Source: Noviherbaspirillum humi
GTDB taxonomy: Bacteria; Pseudomonadota; Gammaproteobacteria; Burkholderiales; Burkholderiaceae_D
Length of the DNA stretch: 64,000 nt
Assembly (NCBI RefSeq): GCF_900188095.1
Contig: NZ_FZOT01000004.1
Span: 124,001 to 188,000 of the forward strand
Reading direction: 5' to 3'
Shown: in pieces, positions 8,856 through 18,528 of the stretch
Position numbering within the stretch: the first letter of the stretch is position 1
Layout of the letters: every line of letters begins with the position of its first letter
Notes under the pieces: model-generated
Databases searched by the model: none
The model's input: the letters and a program-made list of their open reading frames with translations, nothing else
Told to the model about the DNA's origin: nothing
Translations under genes and position numbers: made by a program

Positions 8856-10156
8856 TACGCAAAAGTGTCGACCAGGCCATTGCCGCCGGCGCCGGTGCGC
8901 GCCCGGCCCGTCCGCACCTCGCCCTCCGCAATGCGCTCGCCGGCGTCCTGGCCGGCGGCCGGCGTCCGGCGCGATCCTTCGCCGGTTTGGGCGAAGGCGT
9001 GCTGCTGCCCCGGCGTGCCGGCATTGACGCTGGCCTGGCCGAGCTGGATGCCGGCATCGCCCAGCATCTCCCGCAGCTTGGGCATGGCCGCTTCGATGGC
9101 TTCCCTGACCTGGGCTTGGTCGGAGACGAAGGTGGCAGTGGCCTGGCTGTTGGAGACGTTCAGCACGACCTGGAGCGGACCGAGGTCCGGCGGATTGAGC
9201 GTGAGCGAGGCGCTCTGCTCCTCGCCGGCGACCATCCACACGACCTTCTGGCCGAGCGCCGCATCCCAGGCCGGCGTGCCGACCTTGGGCGCCAGGGTGT
9301 CGCTGTTCACACCGCCCGCGGCAAAGGCGGCAGGCGCCGCCTGGCGCAAGGCCTGGGCGGATTGCGCGGCTGCCGGCAGGGCGTCGTTCAGCTTGGCGGC
9401 AAATTCCGCCGCCTGGTCGGCGGCAAGCGCCGGTTCCTTGAGCGCGGCGCCGAGATCCGGGAGGACGTTGTTCTGCGCCGCCGCAGTGCCAGCCAGCCCG
9501 GCCTTGTCGGCGGCCGCGCCGGGCAGGGTCTTGCCGCCGGTATCGCCGTCATCGATGACATGCTTGCCCGCTGCCGCCTCCAGCGGATGGCGCAATGCGA
9601 CGCGCCCGGCCCGCTCCGGCTGTTCCGTGACGCCGCCTTCAGCCAGCGCCTCGGCGCCGGGCTGCTTCATTCCTTCGGCCGCTCCAGGAGCCTGCACCGT
9701 CTGCGCCGCGCGGGCAAACTGCCCGGCGTCCATCATCAGCGCCAGCATGTCCTGCGGCGACTGCGCGGATTCCGCGGCGGGGGTTGCGGATTGATCCCCT
9801 TCGTCAGCGTCGGCTTCCTTGGCCGACGAAGCTTCGGCTTTGCCGGCAGTTTTGTCGGCGGGGGCATCGGGGGCTTGGGCCGACTCTGTCTTTTCCGGGG
9901 TCTTGGCCTCGGCGGCGCGCGGCTTTTCCGGCTGAACCTGCTTTTGCGCCTGCTTTTGCGCCGGCTTGGGTGATTCGCTGCGGGCGGGCGCGGCGGCCGG
10001 AGCCGGCATCTCGGGCATGCTGCGGCCGGCGGACTCGCGGGACAGGAAGGTGCTGAACGGCGTGACGGGCGCCGCCGATTCATTCGGTTTGGGCGAGGCG
10101 GCGGGCGCCGTGCCGTTCAGCAGGGTGTTGAGGACTTGGGTCGAAGCGGTACGCAT
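8855..10156 (-). CDS. fliK: Flagellar hook-length control protein FliK
   Basis: This 433-residue secreted ruler protein has a long Ala/Pro/Glu/Lys-rich, low-complexity N-terminal half and the folded Flg_hook domain at about residues 295-390. The diagnostic segment is LTLNPPDLGPLQVVLNVSNS, the surface that tells FlhB to switch export from hook to filament proteins. The ATG at 10156 is preferred over the GTG just upstream because GGAG lies 8 bases before it. It follows fliJ by 34 bases. A second, unrelated-looking fliK-like gene lies at 18515-19570. Confidence 0.92.
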   Translation of the reverse strand: MRTASTQVLNTLLNGTAPAASPKPNESAAPVTPFSTFLSRESAGRSMPEMPAPAAAPARSESPKPAQKQAQKQVQPEKPRAAEAKTPEKTESAQAPDAPADKTAGKAEASSAKEADADEGDQSATPAAESAQSPQDMLALMMDAGQFARAAQTVQAPGAAEGMKQPGAEALAEGGVTEQPERAGRVALRHPLEAAAGKHVIDDGDTGGKTLPGAAADKAGLAGTAAAQNNVLPDLGAALKEPALAADQAAEFAAKLNDALPAAAQSAQALRQAAPAAFAAGGVNSDTLAPKVGTPAWDAALGQKVVWMVAGEEQSASLTLNPPDLGPLQVVLNVSNSQATATFVSDQAQVREAIEAAMPKLREMLGDAGIQLGQASVNAGTPGQQHAFAQTGEGSRRTPAAGQDAGERIAEGEVRTGRARTGAGGNGLVDTFA

Positions 10157-10190
10157 CACTCAGGCTCCATGCATGTTATGGGTGGTCCGC

Positions 10191-10631
10191 CTAGCGGTTC
10201 TTGTGCGCCTGGCGGGTGGCGAATTCATCCATCATTTTCTGGTCGCGCTTGTTCTGCACCTGCTGCGCCTTCTTTTCGGCGCGGTCCGCCAGCGTGCCGT
10301 AGGACATGCGCTTGCGTTCGCTTTCCTGCCAGCTCTCGCGTTCCCGCTCCACCCGCATCCGGGCGTCGTCGAGAATGCGCTGCTGACCCTTGATGGCATC
10401 ATCGAGCTTGTCCAGGAACAGCTGGAAGTTGCGGTAGCCGCTGGCGGTGATGCCGCTGCTCATGCCGTGGTCGAGCCGGCTGCGGTAATCGTCGCGGTAC
10501 TGCTCCAGCATGGCCAGCTTCTGCTGCGCATCCTCGACCAGCGCCACCGCCTTGCCGAGCCGCTTGGCGGCTTCGTCGGACTCGGTGGTGGCCAGTTCGA
10601 TCAGGGTTTGCAGCGCGGACGGGGTGCTCAT
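10191..10631 (-). CDS. fliJ: Flagellar export protein FliJ
   Basis: This 146-residue, highly charged protein is predicted to be almost entirely coiled coil, the normal form of FliJ. FliJ is the central stalk of the FliI ATPase ring and escorts export chaperones. It starts MSTPSALQTLIELATTESDE and is rich in Arg, Glu, Gln and Lys throughout. It lies 32 bases after fliI and 34 before fliK, in the canonical order. Confidence 0.92.
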   Translation of the reverse strand: MSTPSALQTLIELATTESDEAAKRLGKAVALVEDAQQKLAMLEQYRDDYRSRLDHGMSSGITASGYRNFQLFLDKLDDAIKGQQRILDDARMRVERERESWQESERKRMSYGTLADRAEKKAQQVQNKRDQKMMDEFATRQAHKNR

Positions 10632-10663
10632 TTTTCAACAGTGTAGGGGCAGGGCCAGCGATT

Positions 10664-12073
10664 CTAACCGCCGAACAGGGCGGAAAGTTCCCCCAAGCTC
10701 TCGTTTATGCCGGCGCGCTCATGTATGCCTTGCTGCAGGAAGCGCTCGATGGGCGCAATGCGGGCGATGGCTTCGTCCAGCACCGGGTCGGTGCCCGCGC
10801 TGTAGGCGCCGACGCTGATCAGGTCGCGGTTGCGCTGGTAGCGGGAATACAACTGCTTCAGGCGCCGGCTCAGCTGCTGGTGCTCAGGCGTGGTGATGTT
10901 GTGCATCGCGCGGCTGATCGACTGCTCGATGTCGATGGCTGGATAGTGGCCGGCTTCGGCCAGCACCCGGTTGAGCACGATGTGTCCGTCCAGGATGGCG
11001 CGGGCGGAGTCGGCGATCGGGTCCTGCTGGTCGTCACCTTCGGTCAGCACGGTGTAGAAGGCGGTGATGGAGCCCCCGCCCGGCTTGCCGTTGCCGGCGC
11101 GTTCCACCAGGGCCGGCAGCTTGGCGAACACGGAAGGCGGATAGCCCTTGGTGGCCGGCGGCTCGCCGATGGCCAGCGCAATCTCGCGCTGCGCCATGGC
11201 GTAGCGGGTGAGGGAGTCCATGATCAGCAGCACGTCCTTGCCCTGGTCGCGGAAATGCTCGGCAATGGCGGTGGTGTAGGCGGCGCCCTGCAGGCGCATC
11301 AGCGGCGGCGTATCCGCCGGCGCCGCGACCACCACCGAGCGCGCCAGGCCTTCCTCGCCCAGGATCTGCTCGATGAATTCCTTCACCTCGCGTCCCCGCT
11401 CGCCGATCAGCCCGACCACGATCACGTCGGCGGTGGTGTAGCGCGCCATCATGCCGAGCAGCACGCTCTTGCCGACGCCGGAGCCGGCGAACAGGCCCAT
11501 GCGCTGGCCGCGGCCCACGGTGAGCATGCTGTTGATGGCGCGCACGCCGACGTCCATCGTGGTGGAGATCGGCTCGCGTCCCAGGGGATTGATGGCCCGC
11601 ACATTGAGCGGCGCCGAATGGCGCGCCACCAGCGGGCCGAGGCTGTCGAGCGGCCGGCCGGCGGCATCGAGCACGCGGCCGAGCAGTTCATCGCCCACCG
11701 GCAGATGGCGGCCGCGGTCGCTCGGACGGCGGCGCGGATGATCCACGCTCCCCGGCTTCGGCAGGGTTTGGGCCACGCCGACCGGGAACACCCGGGCGCC
11801 CGGCACCACGCCATCGACATCGCTCTGCGGCATCAGGAACAGGCGCTCGCCATCGAAGCCCACGACTTCCGCCTCGATGCGGGCGCCGCCGGCCAGCGGA
11901 ATGGTGCAGGCGCTGCCCACCGCGAGCTTGAGGCCGACGGCTTCCATCACGAGACCGGCGACGCGGGTGACGCGGCCGGACACTTCCATCGGCTCGGCGA
12001 TGGCGGCCAGCGAGCCGCAGTCGCGCAGGAAGGATTTCCAGCGGCCCTGGTGGGTGGCAAGGGTGTCGGGCAT
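10664..12073 (-). CDS. fliI: Flagellum-specific ATPase FliI
   Basis: This 469-residue ATPase powers and orders export through the flagellar type III system and resembles the F1 beta subunit. The Walker A motif GSGVGKS is at residues 197-203, followed by the [18 protein letters not shown] region and the Walker B-like [19 protein letters not shown] short Arg/Pro-rich insert (about residues 107-125) follows the N-terminal beta domain. It starts 2 bases after fliH ends and works with FliH and FliJ. Confidence 0.96.
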   Translation of the reverse strand: MPDTLATHQGRWKSFLRDCGSLAAIAEPMEVSGRVTRVAGLVMEAVGLKLAVGSACTIPLAGGARIEAEVVGFDGERLFLMPQSDVDGVVPGARVFPVGVAQTLPKPGSVDHPRRRPSDRGRHLPVGDELLGRVLDAAGRPLDSLGPLVARHSAPLNVRAINPLGREPISTTMDVGVRAINSMLTVGRGQRMGLFAGSGVGKSVLLGMMARYTTADVIVVGLIGERGREVKEFIEQILGEEGLARSVVVAAPADTPPLMRLQGAAYTTAIAEHFRDQGKDVLLIMDSLTRYAMAQREIALAIGEPPATKGYPPSVFAKLPALVERAGNGKPGGGSITAFYTVLTEGDDQQDPIADSARAILDGHIVLNRVLAEAGHYPAIDIEQSISRAMHNITTPEHQQLSRRLKQLYSRYQRNRDLISVGAYSAGTDPVLDEAIARIAPIERFLQQGIHERAGINESLGELSALFGG

Positions 12074-12075
12074 GG

Positions 12076-12750
12076 TCAGGCCAGCCAGTCGTCCGGCTTG
12101 CCGAGGGCGGCGCTGATGCGCTGCCAGCGCGTTTGCAGCGAAGCGTCGACCTGATTGGTGGCGGTCTCGACGCGGCAGCCGCCGCGCTCCATGTGATGGT
12201 CTTCCACCAGGCGCCAGCCGCCCTTGGTCAATTCATCATGCATGTGCTCCTGCACCAGCGGCATGTCGTCCGGATGCAGGTAGAGCAGCGCAGGCTGGTG
12301 CAGCGCCGGCAGATAGCGGATGGCTTCGCCAACCACAGGCAAAACCATTTCCGGACGGGCGGCCAGCGCATCCTTGAGCATGGCCTTGGACAGGTCCAGC
12401 GCGAGCTGCAGCAGGTCGGCGGCGATGGCTTCATCGGCGCGGCCGATCTCGGCGGCGAGCTGCCCGGTCAGCTGCTGCAGCCGCTGGCTCGCATCGGCGG
12501 ACTGCGCCATGCCATCGGCATAGCCCTGGCGCAGGCCTTCCTCCCGGCCTTGTTCCAGCCCGGCGGCATAGCCTTCCTGCAGCGCCTGCTCGCGCAGGCG
12601 GGCGAGCTGCTCCACCATCTGCTGCCGCTCGGCCTCCGCCCGCTGTGCATCCGCCTGGGCCTGGCTCGCGGTTTTCGGCGTGTCGCCGAGCGAGGCCATT
12701 TCCCAGCGCTGGTAGGCGGACAGTTTTTCCTTCGGAATCATGTTGTTCAT
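12076..12750 (-). CDS. fliH: Flagellar assembly protein FliH
   Basis: This 224-residue protein regulates FliI and links it to the C ring through FliN. It has a Gln/Glu/Ala-rich coiled coil (about residues 25-75) with the glycine-spaced helix [20 protein letters not shown], a hallmark of FliH. A globular C-terminal domain follows. The start at 12750 lies 9 bases after the fliG stop and the end is 2 bases before fliI, so translation is coupled. An alternative in-frame ATG three codons later cannot be excluded. Confidence 0.93.
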   Translation of the reverse strand: MNNMIPKEKLSAYQRWEMASLGDTPKTASQAQADAQRAEAERQQMVEQLARLREQALQEGYAAGLEQGREEGLRQGYADGMAQSADASQRLQQLTGQLAAEIGRADEAIAADLLQLALDLSKAMLKDALAARPEMVLPVVGEAIRYLPALHQPALLYLHPDDMPLVQEHMHDELTKGGWRLVEDHHMERGGCRVETATNQVDASLQTRWQRISAALGKPDDWLA

Positions 12751-12759
12751 GAATCAGCC

Positions 12760-13755
12760 CTACACGAATGCATCTTCGCCCTTGGCGCCGAGGACGATCT
12801 GGCCCTCGTCGGCGAGGCGGCGCACGACCTGCAGGATTTCCTTCTGCTGGGCCTCGACTTCGGAAAGCCGCACCGGTCCCTTGGACTCCAGGTCTTCCCG
12901 CATCATCTCCGCCGCCCGCTGCGACATGTTCTTGAAGAACTTGTCGCGCAGTTCCTGGCCGGTGCCCTTGAGGGCGATGATCAGGGACTCGGACTGCACC
13001 TCGCGCAGCAGAGTCTGGATGCCGCGGTCGTCGATGTCGATGATGTTGTCGAACACGAACATCTCGTCCATGATCTTCTGCGCCATGTCGGCGTCGTAGT
13101 TCTTCAGGTTGTCCATCACGCCGGATTCCAGGTCGCCCGACATGAAGTTGAGGATCTCTGCCGCCGCCCGCACGCCGCCGATCGCCTTTTTCTTCAGGCT
13201 TTCGTTGCCGGTCAGGAGCTTGGTCAGCACTTCGTTCAGCTCGCGCAGCGCAGTCGGCTGCACGCCGTCCAGCGTGGCGATGCGCAGCACCACGTCGTTG
13301 CGCAGGCGCTCGGTGAAGAAACCCAGCACCTCACAGGCGTGATAGCGCTCCAGGTGCACCAGGATGGTGGCGATGATCTGCGGATGCTCGTTGCGCACCA
13401 GGTCCGCCACCGATTGCGCATCCATCCACTTCAGGCTCTCGATGCCGCTGGCGTCGCGCGTGCCGAGGATGCGGTTGATCAGCGACGAGGCCTTGTCCTC
13501 GCCCAGCGCCTTGGTCAGCACGGTGCGGATGTACTCGTCGGAATCCAGCCCGATGCTGGTGTTCTTTTCAGTCTCGTTGCGGAAATCATCCAGCACCGTA
13601 GCCAGCTGCTCGCTCGGAATCGACCTCAGGGTCGACATGGTTGCGCCCAGTTTCTGCACTTCGCGCGGCCCGAGATACTTCATCACCTCCGCGGCCTCTT
13701 CCTCGCCGAGCGCCAGCATCAGAATTGCGCCCTTCAGCGCGCCGTCGTCACTCAT
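12760..13755 (-). CDS. fliG: Flagellar motor switch protein FliG
   Basis: This 331-residue rotor protein transmits stator torque. It has the armadillo-like N-terminal and middle domains, with the EHPQIIATILVHL (EHPQ) motif near residues 123-135. The C-terminal torque helix carries the charged residues of the SLIIALKGTGQELRDKFFKN segment. Its length is normal. It overlaps the end of fliF by 8 bases, consistent with the FliF-FliG partnership. Confidence 0.96.
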   Translation of the reverse strand: MSDDGALKGAILMLALGEEEAAEVMKYLGPREVQKLGATMSTLRSIPSEQLATVLDDFRNETEKNTSIGLDSDEYIRTVLTKALGEDKASSLINRILGTRDASGIESLKWMDAQSVADLVRNEHPQIIATILVHLERYHACEVLGFFTERLRNDVVLRIATLDGVQPTALRELNEVLTKLLTGNESLKKKAIGGVRAAAEILNFMSGDLESGVMDNLKNYDADMAQKIMDEMFVFDNIIDIDDRGIQTLLREVQSESLIIALKGTGQELRDKFFKNMSQRAAEMMREDLESKGPVRLSEVEAQQKEILQVVRRLADEGQIVLGAKGEDAFV

Positions 13756-15457
13756 TTCCGCTCACCCATGTCTTCACGATATTGGCGACCACCTTCGGAT
13801 CGTTGCGGGCCAGCTGCCGCGCCGCTTCCAGGTTGTCTTCGTAGCTCCTGGCCTTCTGTCCCATCGGCTCCACCTCATGCGACAGCTGTACCACCGCCGC
13901 TTCGTCATCCTCGCCTTCCAGCGCCTTCGCCGTCTCCGATGACTCCGGTGCAGCCGGCTTCGGGAACACGCCGTCGAAGACGCGGCGCACCGTTGGCCGC
14001 AGCACGCCGAAGAACAGGTAGGCCAGCACGCCGGCGATCAGCAGGTAGCGTCCCGCCGCCATCGCCATCTGGATGGATTCCGGACGCTTCCAGATCGGCA
14101 GCTCCTCGACCGCTTCCTTTTCCATGCCGGCGAACGGGCTATTGACCACGTTCAGGCTGTCGCCCCGCTCCTTGTTGAAGCCCATCGCTTCCTTCACCAG
14201 GTCGGTGAGCTGGTTCTTCTCCGCCTCGCTCAGCGGCTTGAAGCTCACCTTGCCGGCTTTGTCCACGTCCTTCTTGAAGTTGACCACCACCGCCACGGAC
14301 AGGCGCTTGACGCCGCCCATCGGCTGCTGCACGTAGCGCACCGTCTTGTCGACTTCATAATTGACGGTGGAATCCTTCTGCACATTGGTCGGCGTACCGG
14401 CCGCGGTTTGCGTGCCGTTCGCGCCATTGGCGCCGTTGGCGGCCGGCTGCTGGGACAGCGGCGCGGAGGCGTTGCCCGGCGGCTGGTTGGAGAGCGCGCC
14501 GGGCACGCCGGAGGCATTGCCGGAACCGTCGCGGCTCTGGCTCTCGCGGGTCTGCTGGCTGCGCACCGCGGCCACTTCCGGATTCTGGTTCGGCTTGTAG
14601 ATTTCAGCCGCCTGCTCGCTCTGGGAGAAGTCGATGTCGGCGCTGGCCTCGGCGCGCACGTTGGCGGCGCCGACGATAGGCGTGAGGATGGACTCGATGC
14701 GCTTGACGATGTTCTGCTGGTACTCCTGCACATACTTGAGCTGGCTCGGATCGAGGCCGTTGTTGCCGATCTTGCCAACTTCCGACAGCAGGTTGCCGTT
14801 TTGATCGACTACGGTGACGTTCTTGGTCGGCAGGTCCGGCACGCTGCTGGCCACGAGGTGGACGATGGCGCTGACCTGCTGCTGGTCGAGGCCGCGGCCG
14901 GGATGCAGGTTGAGCAGGACGGAAGCGGTCGGCTTCTGCTGGTCGCGCACGAATACCGAGGGCTTGGGCAGGGCGAGGTGCACCCGGGCCGCCGCCACCG
15001 CGCCGACGGCGCCGATGGAGCGGGCCAGTTCGCCTTCGAGCGCGCGCTGGAAATTCACCTGCTCGTAGAACTGGGACACGCCCATCTTCTGGTTTTCCAT
15101 CAGCTCGAAACCGACGCCGCTGGCCTTGGGCAAGCCCTGCGAGGCCAGCTTCAGGCGGGCGTCATGGACTTTATCCGCCGGCACCAGAATGGCGTTGCCG
15201 CCTTCCGAAAACTTGTAGGGCACATTCATCTGCTGCAGCGCCGCCGTGATGGCGCCGCCGTCACGGTCGGAGTAGTTCGAGAACAGCACCCGGTAATCCG
15301 GCTGCTGGCTCCACAGGTAGATCACCGCCATCACCGCGATCACGGCGGCCACGCCAAGCATGAGGAAGAAGTTGCGGCCGGCGGTGGTCTGCGCGAATGC
15401 AACCAGCGCCGGCTGACGCGGCAGCGCCAGCGCGCCGTCTTCGCCTTCTATCGCCAT
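13748..15457 (-). CDS. fliF: Flagellar MS-ring protein FliF
   Basis: This 569-residue inner-membrane protein forms the MS ring, the base on which the export gate and C ring assemble. It has an N-terminal membrane helix (about residues 32-52), a ring-building YscJ-like domain with NYSDRDGGAITAALQQ, a variable Asn/Gly/Gln-rich periplasmic insert (about residues 300-360) and a second membrane helix (about 455-478). The C-terminal tail binds FliG. It is the first gene of the fliFGHIJK run and is divergent from fliE across 218 bases. Confidence 0.96.
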   Translation of the reverse strand: MAIEGEDGALALPRQPALVAFAQTTAGRNFFLMLGVAAVIAVMAVIYLWSQQPDYRVLFSNYSDRDGGAITAALQQMNVPYKFSEGGNAILVPADKVHDARLKLASQGLPKASGVGFELMENQKMGVSQFYEQVNFQRALEGELARSIGAVGAVAAARVHLALPKPSVFVRDQQKPTASVLLNLHPGRGLDQQQVSAIVHLVASSVPDLPTKNVTVVDQNGNLLSEVGKIGNNGLDPSQLKYVQEYQQNIVKRIESILTPIVGAANVRAEASADIDFSQSEQAAEIYKPNQNPEVAAVRSQQTRESQSRDGSGNASGVPGALSNQPPGNASAPLSQQPAANGANGANGTQTAAGTPTNVQKDSTVNYEVDKTVRYVQQPMGGVKRLSVAVVVNFKKDVDKAGKVSFKPLSEAEKNQLTDLVKEAMGFNKERGDSLNVVNSPFAGMEKEAVEELPIWKRPESIQMAMAAGRYLLIAGVLAYLFFGVLRPTVRRVFDGVFPKPAAPESSETAKALEGEDDEAAVVQLSHEVEPMGQKARSYEDNLEAARQLARNDPKVVANIVKTWVSGNE

Positions 15458-15675
15458 GATCCAGCTCCCCGAGCGTTGCTATCGAATTTATTGTTCATAT
15501 GTCCCGTGAGGCCGCCAGAGGGTGGGGGCCTTGGTGCAGGATTTTCCTACAGGAATCATATTTCGATTACGGGAATAGAGGAAATTTTCCCCGGCTAATT
15601 GGGGTTCGCCGGCTTTTGCCAGCCTGTTAAGGTGGCGTCGTCAGAAAAACGCTTCCGCCAACCTACAGGTGACGC

Positions 15676-16020
15676 ATGAAAACCGGAATGATCGATGCTA
15701 GCCGCATCCAGTCCATGATCGAGCAGCTGAAGACCGCAGCCACCCGGCCGCAGGATGGCGTCGGCCGCGTCGCGCCCTCGGCCAAGCCGGCCGAGAAAGT
15801 CGATTTCGCCCAGGCCCTCAAGGCCCAGCTCGATGGCGTCAACGGCGCGCAACAGAAGGCGGAAGACCTGGGCAAACGCTTCACGCTCGGCGACGACAGC
15901 GTCAACCTGTCGGACGTGATGATCTCCACGCAAAAGGCGAGCATCGCCTTCCAGACCACCGTGCAGGTTCGCAACAAGCTGGTGTCGGCTTATCATGACA
16001 TCATGAACATGCAGGTCTGA
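15676..16020 (+). CDS. fliE: Flagellar hook-basal body protein FliE
   Basis: This 114-residue protein joins the MS ring to the rod and is the first rod-type protein exported. It contains the C-terminal family signature SDVMISTQKASIAFQTTVQV followed by VRNKLVSAYHDIMNMQV. AGGTGA precedes the ATG. It is transcribed away from fliF, as in Escherichia coli. The 15458-15675 gap should hold both promoters; I see no convincing sigma-28 or sigma-54 match there. Confidence 0.95.
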   Translation: MKTGMIDASRIQSMIEQLKTAATRPQDGVGRVAPSAKPAEKVDFAQALKAQLDGVNGAQQKAEDLGKRFTLGDDSVNLSDVMISTQKASIAFQTTVQVRNKLVSAYHDIMNMQV

Positions 16021-16137
16021 CGCGCAACACCCCGGCGCTCGCAGTGCCGACCGTGACGGTGCGCGGCTTCCCGCGCATGCGCGCCCGATCGAGGCGCCCC
16101 GAAGCCAGGCGCATGCGATCCGACCCCTCCTGGAAGC

Positions 16138-17403
16138 ATGGAAGGCAAACCCGTGAAGAATGATGAGACCCGCCGGCTGCAAGCCTTGTGTGCGCTGGGA
16201 ATCCTCGATACGCCGGCCGAGGAGCGCTTCGACCGCATCACCCGGCTGGCGGCGTCGCTCTTCAACGTGCCGATCGCCCTGATCTCGCTGATCGACCGCG
16301 ACCGCCAGTGGTTCAAGTCGCGTTTTGGAATGCCGCTGGCACAGACCGGGCGGCACTTGTCCTTTTGCACCCATGTGGTGGAGCGGCGCAATCTGCTGGT
16401 GATCCCCGATACCCATGCCGATGTGCGCTTCGCCGCCAGTCCCCTGGTCGTGGGGGCGCCTTACATCCGCTTCTACGCCGGCCAGCCGGTACGGAGCCCG
16501 GAAGGCGAAGTCATCGGAACCCTGTGCCTGATCGACACCCGCCCACGCGACCCCGGCGCCATGGATTTCAGCCTGCTGGCCGACCTGGCCTGCATGGCAG
16601 AGGAGGAAATCGGCAAGCCGGTCGCCATGGTGCGCAGTTCATTTCGTTCCGGCGCCGACGATACGGCGTCGCGGCGGCTGAGCCTGCACATCGAGCAGAC
16701 GCCGCTGGCCGCCATTGAATGGGATGGCGAGGTCCGGGTGTCGCTCTGGTCGGCGCGGGCGCGCGAGCTGTTCGGCTGGAGCGCGGTCGACGTGATCGGC
16801 CGTCACCCGGGCCAGTGGCGCTTCGTGCACGAGAGCGATGCCGGCAAGGTGGAGGCGGCGGTCGGACGCCTGTTGAATCGCAGCCAGAGCAGCAACGTCT
16901 GCCACAACCGCAATTACCGCAAGGACGGCTCGGTGATCGAATGCGCCTGGCACAACTCCGCCATCTTCGATGCCTCCGGCAAAATGGTGTCCCTGCTCAG
17001 CCTGGTGCAGGAATTGTCCGGAAGCCCGCAAGCGCCGCGCAATGCCGGAAGCAGTCCCGCGCCGCTGACGGCCGCCATGGAGCAGGCCGACATCGGCCTC
17101 GGCCATCTCGGACTCGATGGACGCTGGCGCTGGGCCAGTCGCAGGCTGTGCGACATCCTCGGCTATGGCGCCGAGGAACTGGCTGAATGCGGGCTTGCCG
17201 ACATCGACCATCCGCAGGCGCCGCATCGCGACGATCCGGTGCGCCGCCTGTTGACCGGGCCGGAGGACAACCTGACGCTGGAAAGGCGTTGCCGCCGCGG
17301 GAACGGGGATGACATTCGGGTTAGGCAGACGCTCAGCCTGCAGCGTGGGAACGACGGTGCGCCGGCTTACATCGTCTGCACGATGGAAAGCCTGTGCGCT
17401 TGA
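16138..17403 (+). CDS. GAF-PAS-PAS sensory protein without output domain
   Basis: This 421-residue soluble protein has an N-terminal GAF domain (about residues 15-160; family-like segments ALCALGILDTPAEERFDRIT and LISLIDRDRQWFKS) and two PAS-like domains (about 175-290 and 300-415). No kinase, GGDEF, EAL, HTH or methyl-accepting domain follows; the frame stops shortly after the second PAS domain. Such GAF proteins normally sit in front of GGDEF or kinase modules. The ATG at 16138 has GGAAG upstream; a GTG five codons later is also possible. It lies between fliE and the ycgR-like operon, so a role in motility signalling is plausible but unproven. Confidence 0.8.
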   Translation: MEGKPVKNDETRRLQALCALGILDTPAEERFDRITRLAASLFNVPIALISLIDRDRQWFKSRFGMPLAQTGRHLSFCTHVVERRNLLVIPDTHADVRFAASPLVVGAPYIRFYAGQPVRSPEGEVIGTLCLIDTRPRDPGAMDFSLLADLACMAEEEIGKPVAMVRSSFRSGADDTASRRLSLHIEQTPLAAIEWDGEVRVSLWSARARELFGWSAVDVIGRHPGQWRFVHESDAGKVEAAVGRLLNRSQSSNVCHNRNYRKDGSVIECAWHNSAIFDASGKMVSLLSLVQELSGSPQAPRNAGSSPAPLTAAMEQADIGLGHLGLDGRWRWASRRLCDILGYGAEELAECGLADIDHPQAPHRDDPVRRLLTGPEDNLTLERRCRRGNGDDIRVRQTLSLQRGNDGAPAYIVCTMESLCA

Positions 17404-17437
17404 GCGCAGCCGCGGAAGGCGCCGAAACGGCGCAGGT

Positions 17438-18202
17438 TCAGCCCAGACCGGTCGTCTTGGCGTTCTGCTCGCGCTCGAGCCTGGTGATGTAGCGCTGCAC
17501 CGCCGCCAGCATGGGGCGGGGAATGTCGACGAAGAGGCAGCCCAGGCGATTGGCGAATTTGCCATTCGGCAGGCGCACATGCATGCAGTTGCGGATCTCG
17601 AGCGTGGCCACGATCAGGGTGCCGCCGGGGAAGTCGATGCGGCAGTCGCGATACTCGGTGCCGATGGCCGGATTCAGCACGCCTTTTTCATCGAGGATGG
17701 CGATGCCGCCGCCGCTGACGTTCTTCAGCGGAACCACCACGGTGGTGTTGCGGTTCTCGCCGACCATCGGAATCTGCATGGTGCAGCGGGCGGGGTTGAT
17801 CAGCGGCGTGGGAATGCGGTAGTGCTGCCGGCGCTGCAGGCGGATCACGGACGTCGGAGTCGGGATGCGCAAGGCGGGGCGGTCGTTGTGGAGGCACTCT
17901 TCGGCCGAGCCGGAGAAGAACAGGATGCGGATCTTGTCCACCAGCGTCTCGAACAGGATGTCGTCGCATTCCAGGATGCGCCGATGCACGGCGTCGTCCT
18001 GCGCGCGATCGAGCACGACGACATCCTCTTCGGGATCCACGTCGAGCACCGAGGTGACGACGCCCTGCTGGCCGCCGTCCACCTCGATGGAGACGAACTG
18101 GTTGGAATCCCGCATTCCTCTCAGCAGAGCCAGTATCTCGCGACGCGAAGTGATTTGATAGGAGCTGAGGTCGTCGTTGCCGAGCTTTTTCTCGAGAGTC
18201 AT
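17438..18202 (-). CDS. ycgR: PilZ-domain flagellar brake protein (YcgR-like)
   Basis: This 254-residue protein has an N-terminal YcgR domain (about residues 12-110) and a C-terminal PilZ domain. The c-di-GMP motifs are intact: RxxxR within RRQHYR (124-129) and NxSxxG as NVSGGG (161-166). YcgR-type proteins bind c-di-GMP and slow the flagellar motor at FliG/MotA. The ATG at 18202 overlaps the preceding fhlB-like stop (ATGA); the longer frame to 18295 would be an unlikely Arg/Cys-rich extension. The diguanylate cyclase at 31853-33457 could supply its ligand, which is an inference. Confidence 0.9.
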   Translation of the reverse strand: MTLEKKLGNDDLSSYQITSRREILALLRGMRDSNQFVSIEVDGGQQGVVTSVLDVDPEEDVVVLDRAQDDAVHRRILECDDILFETLVDKIRILFFSGSAEECLHNDRPALRIPTPTSVIRLQRRQHYRIPTPLINPARCTMQIPMVGENRNTTVVVPLKNVSGGGIAILDEKGVLNPAIGTEYRDCRIDFPGGTLIVATLEIRNCMHVRLPNGKFANRLGCLFVDIPRPMLAAVQRYITRLEREQNAKTTGLG

Positions 18203-18528
18203 GGCTTGTGATCGGATGCAGGGAGGCCGGCATCGCCTCGCTGCCCCGCATCGGGGCCGGGCAAGCGTTGCGCGGCGTCGATATGGTAAAGCCATGCGAG
18301 CAATTCCGCCACTACCCGATACAAGGCAGGCGGGATATTTTTGTCCAGATCGACCTGCATCAGCAGCGCCACGAGTTCGCGGGATTGGTGCACGAAGACG
18401 CCATGCTCGCGGGCGCGCGCGATGATCTGTTCGGCCACGAGTCCGTTTCCCTTGGCCACCACCCTGGGCGCGGCATCGCCGGCGCCATAGGCGAGGGCGA
18501 CGGCGTTCTGGCGCTTAGCGGTCTCCAT
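18199..18528 (-). CDS. FlhB C-terminal domain-like protein (FhlB family)
   Basis: This 109-residue protein matches the cytoplasmic C-terminal part of FlhB, starting just where FlhB is cleaved at NPTH. It has AVALAYGAGDAAPRVVAKG, then ELVALLMQVDLDKNIPPALY. There is no membrane domain and no NPTH site. Such free FlhB-CC proteins can partly replace the FlhB C-domain in substrate switching. It overlaps the fliK-like gene by 14 bases and the ycgR-like gene by 3, so it is translationally coupled to both. The last 20 residues are Gly/Asp-rich and unconserved by eye. Confidence 0.88.
   Translation of the reverse strand: METAKRQNAVALAYGAGDAAPRVVAKGNGLVAEQIIARAREHGVFVHQSRELVALLMQVDLDKNIPPALYRVVAELLAWLYHIDAAQRLPGPDAGQRGDAGLPASDHKP

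Noticed and set aside
12133-14145. 670-codon plus-strand frame across fliG/fliH
   Set aside because: It is antisense to well-supported flagellar genes and its His/Arg/Leu-rich composition is a high-GC shadow.
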